This document shows, piece by piece, positions 19,092 to 29,483 of a stretch of DNA of 64,000 nt. The notes under the pieces were generated by a model. It was given only the letters and a program-made list of their open reading frames with translations, had not been told where the DNA came from and did no database searches. The stretch comes from Halanaerobiales bacterium. GTDB taxonomy: Bacteria > Bacillota > Halanaerobiia > Halanaerobiales > DTU029. Numbering within the stretch: position 1 is the stretch's first letter; each line of letters opens with the position of its first letter. Location: contig JARRCS010000002.1 in NCBI GenBank assembly GCA_029981855.1, forward strand, positions 1 through 64,000, read 5' to 3'. The translations under genes and the position numbers were made by a program.

Positions 19092-19457
19092 TTAAGAATT
19101 TAGTGCTTTATCAACAGCCTCTAAAACCCTGTCAGGTTTAAAGGGTTTAACGACAAAATCAACTGCCCCTGCTTGGATGGCTTCAATTACCATAGCCTGT
19201 TGACCCATGGCGCTACACATAATTATTTTGGCATCTTTATTAATCGCTAATATTTTCTTAACTGCCTCAATGCCATCCATCTCAGGCATGGTAATATCCA
19301 TCGTTACCAGATCAGGCTGTAATTCTTTATAAGCATCTACTGCCTGTTTACCATTTTCTGCTTCACCGATAACTTCATAACCTCCATCGAGTAAAATATT
19401 TTTTATCATCATTCTCATAAATGCTGCATCATCAACTATGAGCACCGTTTTAGCCAC
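19092..19457 (-). CDS. cheY: Chemotaxis response regulator CheY
   Basis: Single receiver domain of about 121 residues that controls the flagellar motor when phosphorylated by CheA. Acidic pair VLIVDDAAFMR at the N-terminus, phospho-acceptor Asp in DLVTMDITMPEMDG, conserved Ser in IIMCSAMGQ and Lys in VVKPFKPDR. I start at GTG 19457 because AAGGAGGT lies 7 bases before it; the longer frame from 19481 would begin upstream of that ribosome-binding site. It is the first gene of the che operon. Confidence 0.95.
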   Translation of the reverse strand: MAKTVLIVDDAAFMRMMIKNILLDGGYEVIGEAENGKQAVDAYKELQPDLVTMDITMPEMDGIEAVKKILAINKDAKIIMCSAMGQQAMVIEAIQAGAVDFVVKPFKPDRVLEAVDKALNS

Positions 19458-19520
19458 TATTAATACCTCCTTATCTTTCATCTATAAATATATTCGACAA
19501 TAATTCAGTAATTCCTGCAA

Positions 19521-19546
19521 TAAAAAAGCCCTCAAAGAGGGCTTTA
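19521..19546 (-). terminator. Intrinsic terminator after codY
   Basis: AAAGCCCTC TTTG AGGGCTTTTTTA on the minus strand: a strong stem with U-tract immediately after the codY stop. It separates codY from the che operon. Confidence 0.88.
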
Positions 19547-19550
19547 GAGG

Positions 19551-20333
19551 TTAGGCCTTTAATTTTTCTAACTCCTCCAGTAGATAATCATTCAATACTT
19601 TAATATAGGTTCCTTTCATCCCGAGAGATCGTGACTCAATCACTCCGGCACTCTCAAATTTCCTTAAGGCGTTAACGATAACTGAGCGAGTTATACCTAC
19701 CCTATCGGCAATTTTACTCGCTACCAGCAGGCCTTCTTTTCCACCGAGTTCCTCAAAGATATGCTCAATAGCCTCCAGTTCCGAATAGGAAAGGGTATCG
19801 AGGGCAATTTGCACCGCGGCCTTTTTCCGGGCCTCCTTCTCGATCTTCTCACTCCGCGACCTTAGTATCTCCATACCAACAACAGAAGCTCCATACTCAC
19901 CCAAAATCAGATCCTGGGCAGTAAATTCTTTACCGTATCTGGCTAAAACAAGAGTACCCAGTCTATCTCCACCACCAACTACCGGAATAATTGTAGTTAA
20001 TTTGTTTTCAAACAGGCAGTTCTCTCCATCGGTAAAAACACATTTTCCTTCCTTCTGTTCGATATTGGCCTCCGTTTCCCTGATCCTTAATAAACCCTTA
20101 TTATAATCTTCAGGGAAATGTCCTACATCAATTACCTTTTCCTCCATGATATCGCATTCAAAATCATCTAATAGGCTGTGTCCAAGGATTGTCCCCTTTT
20201 TACTGGCTATATATACATTACAGCTAATAGCCTCACTCAATACATCAGCCATCTCGGAGAAATCAACTGGCCTTCCCCCTGTTCTCTGCAATAAACGGTT
20301 AATCTTTCTACTTTTTTCTAATAGGTTTTCCAT
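19551..20333 (-). CDS. codY: GTP- and branched-chain-amino-acid-sensing repressor CodY
   Basis: Global nutritional regulator of Bacillota. About 260 residues. N-terminal GAF domain (about 1-155) and C-terminal winged helix with the highly conserved recognition sequence [21 protein letters not shown] (split here as ASKIADRVG at about 205 and [19 protein letters not shown]). Start ATG 20333 has GGAGG 11-12 bases upstream, slightly long; a TTG at 20345 is too close to it. It follows hslU, as clpY-codY do in Bacillus, and ends at a terminator. Confidence 0.95.
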   Translation of the reverse strand: MENLLEKSRKINRLLQRTGGRPVDFSEMADVLSEAISCNVYIASKKGTILGHSLLDDFECDIMEEKVIDVGHFPEDYNKGLLRIRETEANIEQKEGKCVFTDGENCLFENKLTTIIPVVGGGDRLGTLVLARYGKEFTAQDLILGEYGASVVGMEILRSRSEKIEKEARKKAAVQIALDTLSYSELEAIEHIFEELGGKEGLLVASKIADRVGITRSVIVNALRKFESAGVIESRSLGMKGTYIKVLNDYLLEELEKLKA

Positions 20334-20379
20334 CTTATTCTTCAACCTCCACTTATATTTTTTGTCTTAAAGTAGTATT

Positions 20380-21765
20380 TTATAAGATGTATTTACTTAA
20401 ATCCTTATTCTGAACAACATCAGCAAGCTGTTTTCTAACATAATCAAGGTCAATTACAAATTCCTCTTCTTCCATCTCCGGTGCATTGAAAGAAAGATCC
20501 TCCAGTAATCTCTCCATAATCGTGTGGAGCCGTCTCGCACCGATATTTTCAGTCTGTTCATTTACCCTGAAGGCAAATTCAGCAATCTCTTCAATAGCCT
20601 CTTCCGTAAATTTTATCCTAACACCCTCGGTCTCCAATAGAGCTGTGTACTGTTTGGTCAAAGCATTTCTAGGTTTGAGTAAGATCTCTTTAAAGTTCTC
20701 CTTAGAGAGGCTTTTAAGTTCAACCCTAATAGGGAAACGCCCCTGCAATTCGGGAATTAAATCAGAAGGTTTTGAAACATGAAAGGCTCCTGCAGCAATA
20801 AAGAGAATATGATCCGTCTTAACCGGACCATATTTGGTCATAACGGTAGAGCCTTCAACAATAGGAAGTATATCCCTCTGCACACCTTCCCGGGAAACCT
20901 CTGGACCCATACCGGATTCCCGGCCGGCAATCTTATCAATCTCATCTAAAAAGACAATACCATCAACTTCAACCTTTTCAATCGCCTCTGAACTCACCTC
21001 ATCCATATCGATTAATTTCTGGGCCTCTTCCTGCTTCAGGATCTCTTTGGCCTCTTTAATGGTAACCTTTCTCTTCTTTTTCTGGGTCGGGAATAGATTC
21101 CCGAAGATATCCTGGAAGTTAATCCCCATCTCTTCAACCCCCGCACCGGAAAATACCTCCAGCATCTGGGGACCCTGGGTTTCGATCTTAATTTCAATCA
21201 GCTGATCATCCAATTCACCCCTGCGTAACCTAGCTTTTAACCTCTCCCTCCTCTCCTTAAGGCGGGTATAGGTTTCATCATTTAAGTCCTGCTCAACCTC
21301 TTCATCATTTAACAGGAAATCAAAGGGGTTTCTCCGTCTTTTCTTCGGTACTGGCAGTATGATATCGATAATCCTGTCTTCAGCCATGGCCTTAGCCTTA
21401 GGCTCAACTTCCTTTACCTTTTCCTTTTTAATCATTCTGATAGCGGTTTCTACCAGGTCCCTGACAATAGACTCTACATCACGGCCAACATAACCAACCT
21501 CGGTAAACTTGGTTACCTCAACCTTAATAAAGGGAGAGTTGGTTATCCTGGCCAGACGGCGGGCAATCTCAGTCTTTCCCACTCCGGTGGGACCAATCAT
21601 CAGAATATTCTTGGGAATGATCTCTTCCCGGAGTTCAGCCCCTACCTTCTTGCGGCGGTATCTATTGCGAAGGGCAATTGCTACAGCCCTTTTAGCATCA
21701 TCCTGACCAACAATATATTTATCGAGACTTTCCACAATCTCCCGTGGTGTTAACTCTTTACTCAT
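20380..21765 (-). CDS. hslU: ATP-dependent protease ATPase subunit HslU (ClpY)
   Basis: AAA+ unfoldase of the HslUV protease. 461 residues. N-terminal [23 protein letters not shown], Walker [14 protein letters not shown] (about 53-65), the GYVGRDVES pore loop (about 89), an intermediate I-domain (about 110-245, charged), Walker [12 protein letters not shown] (about 252) and sensor 2 [14 protein letters not shown] (about 393). ATG follows GGAGGTGAACT and lies 12 bases after hslV. Confidence 0.97.
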   Translation of the reverse strand: MSKELTPREIVESLDKYIVGQDDAKRAVAIALRNRYRRKKVGAELREEIIPKNILMIGPTGVGKTEIARRLARITNSPFIKVEVTKFTEVGYVGRDVESIVRDLVETAIRMIKKEKVKEVEPKAKAMAEDRIIDIILPVPKKRRRNPFDFLLNDEEVEQDLNDETYTRLKERRERLKARLRRGELDDQLIEIKIETQGPQMLEVFSGAGVEEMGINFQDIFGNLFPTQKKKRKVTIKEAKEILKQEEAQKLIDMDEVSSEAIEKVEVDGIVFLDEIDKIAGRESGMGPEVSREGVQRDILPIVEGSTVMTKYGPVKTDHILFIAAGAFHVSKPSDLIPELQGRFPIRVELKSLSKENFKEILLKPRNALTKQYTALLETEGVRIKFTEEAIEEIAEFAFRVNEQTENIGARRLHTIMERLLEDLSFNAPEMEEEEFVIDLDYVRKQLADVVQNKDLSKYIL

Positions 21766-21777
21766 AGTTCACCTCCC

Positions 21778-22317
21778 TTAAATCTCTTCAACCGTAATTT
21801 GATTATTGGTATAAATACAGATGTCTGAAGCAATCTTCAGCGCCTGGTAAGCAATATCTTTAGCCTCTAGCTCATTTCCGTATTTAACCATAGCCCGCGC
21901 CGCTGCTAGGGCATAAGGCCCTCCAGAACCAATTGCGGTAATATTATCATCAGGCTCGATGACATCACCGGTACCGGAAATTAATAGTATTTTCTCATTA
22001 TTGGCCACAATTAATAATGCTTCAAGTTTTCTTAATACCTTATCTGTACGCCATTCTTTGGCTAATTCAACAGCCGCCCTTTCCAGGTTACCATGATATT
22101 CCTCCAGTTTCATTTCGAATTTCTCAAATAAGGTGAAGGCATCGGCTGAAGTTCCGGCAAAACCTGCCAGAACCTTATCATGGTAGAGGCGCCTTACCTT
22201 TCGGGCACCTGCTTTCATAATTGTATCACCTAAAGTAACCTGACCATCACCGGCCATAGCTACCTTATCTCTATGTTTAACTGCAATAACAGTTGTTGAC
22301 CTTATCTTTCCCGCCAC
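21778..22317 (-). CDS. hslV: ATP-dependent protease peptidase subunit HslV (ClpQ)
   Basis: Proteasome-like N-terminal threonine (Ntn) peptidase that pairs with HslU. 179 residues. The sequence begins with a seven-residue stretch ending in RS before TTVIAVKH; the first Thr is the predicted catalytic nucleophile, implying short propeptide removal. [16 protein letters not shown] (about 20-35) and [19 protein letters not shown] (about 115-133) are diagnostic. First gene of hslV-hslU-codY; a promoter is visible upstream. Confidence 0.96.
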   Translation of the reverse strand: MAGKIRSTTVIAVKHRDKVAMAGDGQVTLGDTIMKAGARKVRRLYHDKVLAGFAGTSADAFTLFEKFEMKLEEYHGNLERAAVELAKEWRTDKVLRKLEALLIVANNEKILLISGTGDVIEPDDNITAIGSGGPYALAAARAMVKYGNELEAKDIAYQALKIASDICIYTNNQITVEEI

Positions 22318-22388
22318 CAGTCACTCCCCTCCTTTATTTAATTGTCAAATGATTCTAAATTGTTATTTATTTGTTTATCACTTTTTAT

Positions 22389-22418
22389 ATATTAACATAA
22401 GGGCTTGAATTATGTCAA
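22389..22418 (-). promoter_or_regulatory. hslV promoter
   Basis: TTGACA (22413-22418) and TAATAT (22389-22394) on the minus strand, 18 bases apart, about 72 bases upstream of hslV. A good vegetative match. Confidence 0.65.
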
Positions 22419-22449
22419 GAAAAAAAAGCAATAATTATTTCTTTTATAA

Positions 22450-22553
22450 TGTAACAATTATGTTAAAATAATGCCCTAACTATCTTTCAACTCCAATATC
22501 TATTTGCCGTTTTCAAAATGTTAAACAGAAAGTGTAACAATTACGTTAAATTA
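22450..22553. repeat. Pair of 20-base direct repeats between hslV and trmFO
   Basis: TGTAACAATTATGTTAAAAT (22450-22469) and the near copy beginning TGTAACAATTACGTTAAA at 22533 lie about 83 bases apart; the second overlaps the 3' end of trmFO. Each is also a loose dyad (TGTAACA-N4-TGTTAAA). They flank the truncated repeat copy 4 at the place where xerC/codV sits in Bacillus. Confidence 0.5.
22492..22530 (+). repeat. Dispersed palindromic repeat, copy 4 (degenerate right end)
   Basis: CCAATATCTATTTGCCGTTTTCAAAATG matches the right half of the family (AACATCTATTTGCAGTTTTCCAAAA) with several substitutions. No left half. Confidence 0.5.
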
Positions 22554-23857
22554 TTCATTTTAATAAAATTCGCTAGCTCCTTAAGGGCCCTCTCGGCAAG
22601 TTTGCCCTTCCGCTCCCATTTGTCTTTAATTTTTTCCTTGAGAGGGGGTAATAATCCAAAGTTAATATTCATAGGCTGTAGTCTGTCCCTATTCCTATCG
22701 GATATATATTGACTTAAGGCACCATGGGCTGTTGTTTCAGGGAAGACGAACAGTTCTTTCCCGAGTAGATAACGGGCAGCATTAATTCCGGCGATCAACC
22801 CGGAGCTGGTGGATTCGATATACCCTTCAACTCCTGTAATCTGACCGGCAAAAAAGACCTTCTCGTTAATCCGCGTCTGGTAGGTGGGGTGCAAAAGACG
22901 GGGAGAATTGAGATAGGTATTACGGTGCATAACCCCGTATCTAACTATCTCCACATTTTCCAACCCGGGTATCATCCTCAGGACCCTTTTCTGTTCACCC
23001 CATTTTAATCTGGTCTGGAAACCGACCAGGTTATATAAGGTCGCGCTGGTATTATCCTGTCTCAACTGAACGACGGCATAAGGCTCCTTACCGGTAGCAG
23101 GGTCAATCAGTCCAACCGGTTTTAAAGGCCCGAAGAGCAGGGTCTTTTTCCCCCTAGAAGCTATTACCTCTATAGGTAAACAGCCTTCAAAGTATTTATC
23201 CTCTTCAAAGTCATGAGGTCTATGAATTTCCGCAGAAACTAAAGCCTCCCAGAAGGCCTCATATTCCTCCCTGGTCATAGGACAGTTTAGATAGTCACCA
23301 TTATCCGCTTCATACCTGGAGGCGCGGAAGATTTTATCATAATTCAAACTATCAGCAGTTACTATCGGTGCAGCAGCGTCATAGAAGTAGAGGTAATCTT
23401 CCCCGGCAAACTCCTTAATCTTCCAGGCTAAACTATCCGAAGTTAAGGGTCCAGTAGCAATGATAACCACCCTGTCTTTAGGGATCTGCTTTACTTCCTG
23501 GTGGTGAACATGGACGAGGGGATGTTCCTTCAGAGTTGCGGTAACCGCCTTGCAAAACTGCTCCCGGTCAACTGCCAGAGCACGGCCTGCCGGAACTGAG
23601 TATTTATCCGCCTGGGAAATAATCAGGGAATTCAGTAATCTCAGCTCTTCTTTTAAGAGGCCGGCTGCATTCTGCAGGTGATTTGCCCGGAGAGAGTTAC
23701 TGCAGACCAGTTCGGCAAAATATTCTGTCTGATGAGCAGGGGTATGCTTTACCGGTCTCATTTCATATAGATCAACCTCTATACCCCTTTTAACTGCCTG
23801 CCAGGTAGCCTCACTGCCGGCAAGTCCTGCACCAATAACGGCTAATCTCTCCTTCAT
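22541..23857 (-). CDS. trmFO: Methylenetetrahydrofolate-tRNA-(uracil-5-)-methyltransferase TrmFO
   Basis: FAD- and folate-dependent enzyme making m5U54 in the T loop of tRNAs. 438 residues. N-terminal dinucleotide-binding [12 protein letters not shown] (about 7-18), then [21 protein letters not shown]-type sequence (about 51) holding the conserved Cys, and [19 protein letters not shown] near residue 340. It lies 2 bases downstream of topA, the common dprA-topA-trmFO order. Confidence 0.96.
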   Translation of the reverse strand: MKERLAVIGAGLAGSEATWQAVKRGIEVDLYEMRPVKHTPAHQTEYFAELVCSNSLRANHLQNAAGLLKEELRLLNSLIISQADKYSVPAGRALAVDREQFCKAVTATLKEHPLVHVHHQEVKQIPKDRVVIIATGPLTSDSLAWKIKEFAGEDYLYFYDAAAPIVTADSLNYDKIFRASRYEADNGDYLNCPMTREEYEAFWEALVSAEIHRPHDFEEDKYFEGCLPIEVIASRGKKTLLFGPLKPVGLIDPATGKEPYAVVQLRQDNTSATLYNLVGFQTRLKWGEQKRVLRMIPGLENVEIVRYGVMHRNTYLNSPRLLHPTYQTRINEKVFFAGQITGVEGYIESTSSGLIAGINAARYLLGKELFVFPETTAHGALSQYISDRNRDRLQPMNINFGLLPPLKEKIKDKWERKGKLAERALKELANFIKMNNLT

Positions 23858-23859
23858 TA

Positions 23860-25947
23860 CTACCCCTCTTTCACCTCTTCCTCATAACCGCAACCCTTGT
23901 TAATACATTTATGGGTTAGACCCTTCTTTCTGGTTCTCTTTTCCACCATTAATCCGCCACATTGGGGACATTTCTTCTCTACAGGCCTATTCCAGGTTAG
24001 AAAATTACAATCAGGATAATTACCACAGCCGTAAAAAACCTTTCCCTTTTTACTCTTGCGCTGGACCAATTCCCCGTCTTCACATTCCGGACACTGTACC
24101 CCCGTCTTAATTAGATAGGGTTTAGTATTTTTGCATTCTGGATAGCCCGAACAGGCGAGGAATTTACCGTACCGCCCGTATTTAACTACCATCGGTCTGC
24201 CACATTTATCGCATTTTTCATCAACGGTCTCTTCCTTTAACTGAACCTCATCCATCTCCTCGCGGGCCTCTTCAAGCCTTTCGGCAAAAGGAATATAGAA
24301 ATCGGCCAGCACCTTTTTCCACTCATTCTTTCCCTCTTCAATACTATCAAGTCTTTCTTCCAGCTGGGCGGTAAATTCAATATCGGTTACATCGGGAAAG
24401 TGTTCACTTAAGAGATCCGTGACTATAAAACCCAGTTTGGTGGGTTTAAGCTGTTTGCCATCTCTCTCAACATACCCTCTGGAAATAATCGTTGAAATTG
24501 TTGGTGCATAGGTACTCGGCCTACCGATCCCCTCTTCTTCCAGAGTCTTAACCAAACTGGCCTCTGTATAGCGGGGAGGTGGCTGGGTAAAATGCTGTTC
24601 CGGTGTATACTCCAGAGGACGCAAACTTTCTCCTTCCGCAATCGAAGGGAGTATTTTATCCTCCATACGGCTGCTATCATCAATCTTAAGAAAACCGGGA
24701 AAAAGGATCTGCGAACCGGAAGCCCGGAAGAGGTACCTTTCACCAGCCTGAATATTAACAGTTAATATCTTATAAATTGCAGGACTCATCTGGCTGGCCA
24801 GAAATCTCTGCCAGATTAGCTTATATAATTTATACTGATCAGATGTTAAGTAATTCTTTATCCTATCTGGATACAGTTTAACAGAAGTAGGCCGGATGGC
24901 CTCATGTGCATCCTGGGCCCCCTCTGCAGCCCTGTATTTTTGAGCCTTACCAGGGAGATACTTATCGCCAAATTCATCCTTAATATAGGACAAGGCCTGT
25001 TGTTGGGCATCCCTGGAGATTCTAGTACTGTCGGTACGGATATAACTGATTAAACCAACAGTACCCTCTTTTCCCAGATCAATCCCTTCATAGAGCTGCT
25101 GGGCCAGATACATTGTTTTCTTGGCGGAAAACCCGAGCTGGGTGGCCGCCCTCTGCTGTAAAGTACTGGTAGTAAAGGGAGGGTTGGGATTTCTTTTTCG
25201 TTTCCTTTCCTTAACCTTCTTGACAATAAAAACCTCTTTTTTAATCTCTTCAAGAATCTTGTTTGCTTCCTCTTCACTACCGATTTTGAACTTCTTACCA
25301 TCAATTCTGTATAAATCGGCCTCAAAATTATCTTGCTCTTTACTTAAAGTAACAGTAATTGACCAGTACTCCTCAGGTTCAAAGGCTTCAATCTCCCTTT
25401 CCCGCTCACAGATTATCTTGACAGCAACGGTTTGCACCCTGCCGGCACTTAAACCCCTTCTGACCTTTTTCCAGAGGAGCGGGCTCAGCTTATAACCTAC
25501 CAGTCTATCCAGTAATCTTCTGGCCTGTTGAGCATTAACTAAATTTTTATTGATAGGTCTGGGATGCTTCAGGGCATTCTGGATTGCACTTTTAGTAATC
25601 TCGTTAAATTCAATTCTGGCCTTTTCTTGATTTAATTTTAAAGCCCGGTAAAGATGCCAGGAAATGGCCTCTCCTTCCCGGTCCGGGTCCGTCGCCAGCA
25701 GTACATCCTTACTTTTTTTCACGGCCTTCCTCAATTTATTTAAAATCTTGCCCTTGCCTCTAATCGTAATGTATTTGGGAGTAAAATTATTTTCCGTATC
25801 GATTCCTAACTTGCTTTTGGGTAAATCAATTATATGACCCATCGAGGCTTCAACTTTATAACCCTTACCTAAAAATTTGGAAATAGTTTTAGCCTTGGCC
25901 GGAGATTCAACAATAACCAGGGTGTCCCGCTCTTTCGTCTTGCCCAC
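23860..25947 (-). CDS. topA: DNA topoisomerase I
   Basis: Type IA enzyme that relaxes negative supercoils. 695 residues. TOPRIM domain with [12 protein letters not shown] (about 11-22) and [13 protein letters not shown] (about 87-99). The active-site Tyr is in [14 protein letters not shown] (about 302-315). The C-terminus carries three four-Cys zinc modules (CDKCGRP..., CPECEDG..., CPQCGGL...). I use GTG 25947, 6 bases after GGAGGT. It is preceded by the DUF494 gene with a 22-base gap. Confidence 0.97.
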   Translation of the reverse strand: MGKTKERDTLVIVESPAKAKTISKFLGKGYKVEASMGHIIDLPKSKLGIDTENNFTPKYITIRGKGKILNKLRKAVKKSKDVLLATDPDREGEAISWHLYRALKLNQEKARIEFNEITKSAIQNALKHPRPINKNLVNAQQARRLLDRLVGYKLSPLLWKKVRRGLSAGRVQTVAVKIICEREREIEAFEPEEYWSITVTLSKEQDNFEADLYRIDGKKFKIGSEEEANKILEEIKKEVFIVKKVKERKRKRNPNPPFTTSTLQQRAATQLGFSAKKTMYLAQQLYEGIDLGKEGTVGLISYIRTDSTRISRDAQQQALSYIKDEFGDKYLPGKAQKYRAAEGAQDAHEAIRPTSVKLYPDRIKNYLTSDQYKLYKLIWQRFLASQMSPAIYKILTVNIQAGERYLFRASGSQILFPGFLKIDDSSRMEDKILPSIAEGESLRPLEYTPEQHFTQPPPRYTEASLVKTLEEEGIGRPSTYAPTISTIISRGYVERDGKQLKPTKLGFIVTDLLSEHFPDVTDIEFTAQLEERLDSIEEGKNEWKKVLADFYIPFAERLEEAREEMDEVQLKEETVDEKCDKCGRPMVVKYGRYGKFLACSGYPECKNTKPYLIKTGVQCPECEDGELVQRKSKKGKVFYGCGNYPDCNFLTWNRPVEKKCPQCGGLMVEKRTRKKGLTHKCINKGCGYEEEVKEG

Positions 25948-25969
25948 AGCATCACCTCCAACAACTGAA

Positions 25970-26464
25970 CTAATTGATATATTTAAAATCTCCTGGTATA
26001 ATATTTTTAAATTCAGGTATTTCGGCTGAGATAAGCTCTAATTTCTTTTGATCAGCCACTACCTCTTCCAGGATATCCCAAAGATCACTGGTAGCGGTAG
26101 AACCATAATAGCTGTTCTGGATAATCTTCATTATTAATGTTTCATTCTCTTTAGGTGTTAACAAATTCATTGCCAGCAACCGTCTGATCAACCCCTGCAG
26201 CTTTACGGGGAGGTAAAGCTTCTCACCTATAGTAAAAACCCGATTATAGAAGGTGGCTTCTTCCAGATCACTTAAAGGGATATTTTCTGCCTCTATTATA
26301 TCCGTGGTATTATAAATTAATTCAAAGGCCTGGTCAATATCCTTAATATCATAACCTAGGTCCAGTAATTCCTGCACTACTTCTTCTTCCTCCATAATTA
26401 AGTCCTCATTATTCAACATCTTTTGAATAAGCAAGCTGATTATCTCTATAATATTAGTATTCAT
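25970..26464 (-). CDS. DUF494 family protein (Smg-like)
   Basis: 164 residues, all-helical and acidic. It matches the DUF494/Smg family usually found beside dprA and topA: MNTNIIEIISLLIQKM at the N-terminus, ELLDLGYDIKDIDQAFELI (about 51-69), and AMNLLTPKENETLIMKI in the second half. The molecular function of the family is not established. The operon position between dprA and topA matches the usual context and supports the call. Confidence 0.85.
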   Translation of the reverse strand: MNTNIIEIISLLIQKMLNNEDLIMEEEEVVQELLDLGYDIKDIDQAFELIYNTTDIIEAENIPLSDLEEATFYNRVFTIGEKLYLPVKLQGLIRRLLAMNLLTPKENETLIMKIIQNSYYGSTATSDLWDILEEVVADQKKLELISAEIPEFKNIIPGDFKYIN

Positions 26465-26531
26465 TTTACCTAATTCTCCCCTCTCCCCGGAAAAATAGCC
26501 ATTATCTACACCTTTTATAACTAATATATTA

Positions 26532-27647
26532 TTATAGAGGTTTTAAAAGATTTTGTAAACCCAAAAATGAATATTTTTTTCCTGCTTCACGGGAAACCAG
26601 TCCTTTTAATTCTAATTTTAGTAGGATGGTATTGACCTGAGAGGCCTTTTTTCCTGAAAGCTCTATAATCTTATTAATATGTAATTCCCCCTCTTCCTGT
26701 AATATCTCTATTAATTCTTGTTCTTCCCCGGTTAATTCTGGAAAGGTAAGTCTCCTCCCGCTCCTATCGCCTGCCGGGTTTTGGAAGAAAAATAATTCCT
26801 CCAGGATATCATCAATATTAGTAACCATCTTGGCCCCCTTTTTAATCAGGTCATTGGTGCCACGGCTCTGAGGCCTGTTGATATTACCGGGAACGGCAAA
26901 GAGCTCCCTTCCCTGTTCCAGGGCCAGCCCGGCGGTTATCAGTGAGCCGCTCCTGCTGGAGGCTTCAATAACAACCACTCCTAGGCTTAAACCGCTTATT
27001 ATCCGGTTTCTCTGGGGAAAGTTTCCCGGCACAGGCTCTACTCCGGGCGGAAATTCACTTAAGACCATCCCCCTTTTTTGTATCTCATAAAATAACTCTT
27101 TATTTTCGGGTGGATAGATAATATCCAGACCTGAGCCGAGAACGGCAATTGTTCTTCCCTTTGCCTTTAAAGCCCCCAGGTGACCATGGGTATCAATCCC
27201 TCTGGCCATTCCACTGATTACAGTTATACCTCTAGAAGCCAATTCATAGGCAAGTTTTTCCGCTATTTTCCGACCATAACCGGTGGAACGTCTGGAACCA
27301 ACAATCGCCACCGCGTTTTCACCTACAATGAAATTACCCTTATAAAATAATACAGGTGGTGGGTCATAAATATTCTTAAGTATTGCAGGGTAACTCTCAT
27401 CAGCAAGGGTTATAAATTCTATCTCCTCCCTCTTTAGTCTTGTTAACAGCTTATCAATATTTATCCTCTGCCGCTGCTCCACTATCCCTTTAGCCAGCCC
27501 ACCGATACCATGAACCCGGGCTAACTCCCTTTCGGAAGCCTGCCAGATAGAAAAGGGGTCGCCAAAATATTGGATCAGTTTACTGAGCCTGATAGGCCCT
27601 AACCCCTCTATCATACTCAAGGCCAGCCAGTAATACCGGTTATCCAT
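26532..27647 (-). CDS. dprA: DNA-processing protein DprA/Smf
   Basis: Loads RecA on incoming single-stranded DNA during transformation. 371 residues from ATG 27647 (DNRYYWLALS), which follows GGAGGTGATTTTT. A longer open frame to 27707 is an artefact that reads through dispersed repeat copy 5. An N-terminal SAM/HhH-like region precedes the Rossmann core with VAIVGSRRSTGYGRKIA (about 114), VISGMARGIDTHGHLGAL and AVLGSGLDIIYPPENKEL. The C-terminal winged-helix domain (DprA_WH) covers about 310-371. Confidence 0.95.
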   Translation of the reverse strand: MDNRYYWLALSMIEGLGPIRLSKLIQYFGDPFSIWQASERELARVHGIGGLAKGIVEQRQRINIDKLLTRLKREEIEFITLADESYPAILKNIYDPPPVLFYKGNFIVGENAVAIVGSRRSTGYGRKIAEKLAYELASRGITVISGMARGIDTHGHLGALKAKGRTIAVLGSGLDIIYPPENKELFYEIQKRGMVLSEFPPGVEPVPGNFPQRNRIISGLSLGVVVIEASSRSGSLITAGLALEQGRELFAVPGNINRPQSRGTNDLIKKGAKMVTNIDDILEELFFFQNPAGDRSGRRLTFPELTGEEQELIEILQEEGELHINKIIELSGKKASQVNTILLKLELKGLVSREAGKKYSFLGLQNLLKPL

Positions 27648-27676
27648 AAAAATCACCTCCGCTTTCAATAAAATTA

Positions 27677-27778
27677 GTGCCTCACTACCCTTTGGCAATA
27701 ACTGCAAATAGATGTTGGAAAGATGTTTGGAAACATCTATTTGTAGTTTTCCAAAAGGAATTTCCTATGGTGTTTAAA
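27677..27778 (+). repeat. Dispersed palindromic repeat, copy 5 (clearest short form)
   Basis: AACTGCAAATAGATGTT (from 27700) and AAACATCTATTTGTAGTT form an almost perfect long stem with a short loop (GGAAAGATGTTTGG). The left flank reads CCTCACTACCCTTTGGCAAT; the right flank is CCAAAAGGAATTTCCTATGG. Upstream of dprA. Confidence 0.85.
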
Positions 27779-27832
27779 TTAAGCCTGGTGGTCTTATCCG
27801 GTAACTCACCTTCAATCCCGGCCTGAGAAAGG

Positions 27833-27895
27833 TTATACCATGCTACGGCAATTATTAAAACCAGTAATTAAGGCATATAACCATTTTTTGCCCAT
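27833..27895 (-). pseudogene. Short, probably frameshifted membrane-peptide gene
   Basis: A strong Shine-Dalgarno sequence (GAAGGAGGG) and ATG 27895 start a 20-residue frame (MGKKWLYALITG...) that stops at 27833. Shifting frame after about codon 10 gives LVLIIAVAWYNLSQAGIEGE then LPDKTTRLNLNTIG, which looks like a natural signal anchor and short exported tail. That second frame then runs through repeat copy 5 as far as a stop near its left end. A one-base insertion or two-base deletion would explain it. A -10-like TATAAT lies just upstream. No family recognised. Confidence 0.4.
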
Positions 27896-27994
27896 TTCTA
27901 TCCCTCCTTCAATTATACATTATTATACCCTGATTGTTACTGAAATCCATGCAATATATTATCTCGTATATTAATACCATATTTATTAAGGTCT

Positions 27995-29317
27995 TTATAG
28001 ATTTTTAGAACCAGTTTTTATCTCCCTGTAAGCAATTACCTTCTCTTCATCCAGATTATAACCCTTGACAAAGACAAAATACCCGATGATACTAAAGATT
28101 ACGGCCAGCGGTGACGTCAAGTAAATACCTGTCGGGTGCTCAAGACTGTAACCAAAGTAATGAAAGAGGATCGAGAGGGTTACCCAGGATGAAACCCCCA
28201 TAATCATCTTGCTGATCAGGCCCTGGACACCGAAGAACATTGCCTCCCTCCTCTGCCCGGTTTTAGCCGCATCTTCATCGGTTATATCGGCAATAATGGC
28301 ATTGGGAATGATAAAAATAGCACTTACTGGAATACCGGCCAGGGCAACAATCAGAAAACCATACCAGAGCTGATCAAAAAAGAGCCAGGGGCGACCGATA
28401 AAAAAAACCAGAGCAAGGTCAAGAGCAAAGAGAAGAATGGAGAGACTAAAAACCTTCTTTTTACCGTATATATGAGTAACCTTCAGAATTAAAGGTGAAG
28501 CAGCTATAGCTACAATAAAGGTCCCGCCCAGCAACAGACCCGATCCCTGCTCACTAACCCCCAATAAAACACTGCCGATATAGGGAACGGCAATGGTCAG
28601 CATATTAATCCCGAACCAGAGCAGGAGATTGGCAATCTGATAAAAAAGGTAATTCCTGTTCTGAAACAGCTGGTAAAAACTTTCCCAGAAACTTAGATCA
28701 TTCTCCCTTCTCCGGTAGGGCTTTTCCCGGACTGTCAGCACAGGCAGATAAAAAAAGACAAGGGAGATAGCCCCCAGAATTAAACCCATTACCTTATAGC
28801 CAAACCGTTCAATTAAAATACCCGCACCAATCGAGGATAATAATAATCCGACAATATTAAAAATTGACTGGTAGGTAGAAATGGTTACCCGTTCATCAGG
28901 GTCAGGAGTTAACTCCGGTAACAGGGCCAGATAGGGGGCAACAACAACGGTAAAAAAGAAGAAAAAGGCACTCATAATGATAACCAGGTAATAAAAATTA
29001 AGCATACATACACCGTTGACAACAGGAAACCAGACCAGAATAAAGCTTAATACCAAAGGAAGGGCTCCGTATTTAATAAAGGGAATCCTTCTCCCCTTTT
29101 TATTGGTAGAATTATCGCTCCAGAAGGCAATCAGGGGGTCAGCAACCGCATCGACAATCCTTCCCAGAAGCAGGGCATAACCGACCAGAGCAACATTGAC
29201 AAAGCCATCCTTTTCAGGTGGTGCATAGAAATAGGCATGCCAGGTGACCACGGTCTGAGTAGTTAAGGCTATAGCCAGATAAGCACCGGAATACATCAGA
29301 TGTCCCTTCAGCTTCAT
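27995..29317 (-). CDS. GPH-family (MelB-like) sugar:cation symporter
   Basis: About 440 residues with 11-12 hydrophobic segments. The N-terminal pattern GYALLLGRIVDAVADPLIA then FWSDNSTNKKGRRIPFI (about 48-85) is the glycoside-pentoside-hexuronide symporter signature, with the cation-site Asp residues in RIVDAVADP and WSDN. The substrate cannot be read. ATG 29317 follows AAGGTG by 8 bases; a GTG at 29326 is too close. It is the last gene of the 31.9-28 kb accessory stretch, separated from the nitrilase remnant by a repeat. Confidence 0.88.
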   Translation of the reverse strand: MKLKGHLMYSGAYLAIALTTQTVVTWHAYFYAPPEKDGFVNVALVGYALLLGRIVDAVADPLIAFWSDNSTNKKGRRIPFIKYGALPLVLSFILVWFPVVNGVCMLNFYYLVIIMSAFFFFFTVVVAPYLALLPELTPDPDERVTISTYQSIFNIVGLLLSSIGAGILIERFGYKVMGLILGAISLVFFYLPVLTVREKPYRRRENDLSFWESFYQLFQNRNYLFYQIANLLLWFGINMLTIAVPYIGSVLLGVSEQGSGLLLGGTFIVAIAASPLILKVTHIYGKKKVFSLSILLFALDLALVFFIGRPWLFFDQLWYGFLIVALAGIPVSAIFIIPNAIIADITDEDAAKTGQRREAMFFGVQGLISKMIMGVSSWVTLSILFHYFGYSLEHPTGIYLTSPLAVIFSIIGYFVFVKGYNLDEEKVIAYREIKTGSKNL

Positions 29318-29348
29318 CTCATTCACACCTTTTTCTAAAAATTAATTG

Positions 29349-29466
29349 AATACCATAGGAAATTCCTTTTTTGCAAACTACAAATAGATGTTTTCGATTG
29401 CAGAAACCTTCTTTTTTGTTAGAAATTCATTAACTAAAAACTCCGTGATGGCCTTTATTTGTAATC
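29349..29466 (-). repeat. Dispersed palindromic repeat, copy 6 (opposite orientation)
   Basis: ACCATAGGAAATTCCTTTTTTGC then AAACTACAAATAGATGTTT is the reverse complement of the right end of copy 5, including the outer CCTATGGT block. A degenerate partner TTTATTTGTAATC closes it at about 29455-29466. It lies between the symporter and the nitrilase remnant. Confidence 0.7.
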
Positions 29467-29483
29467 GAGCTAGTAAATAAATT

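Larger units (their letters stand above)
27648..27994. other. dprA-upstream gap contents
   Basis: This 347-base gap holds the dprA ribosome-binding site, dispersed repeat copy 5, the frameshifted short gene at 27833-27895 with its TATAAT-like -10, and the end of the GPH transporter gene at 27995. I see no further structured RNA or operator. Confidence 0.6.

Noticed and set aside
27648-27707. N-terminal extension of DprA
   Set aside because: The extra 20 codons read through repeat copy 5; ATG 27647 has GGAGGTGATTTTT in front.
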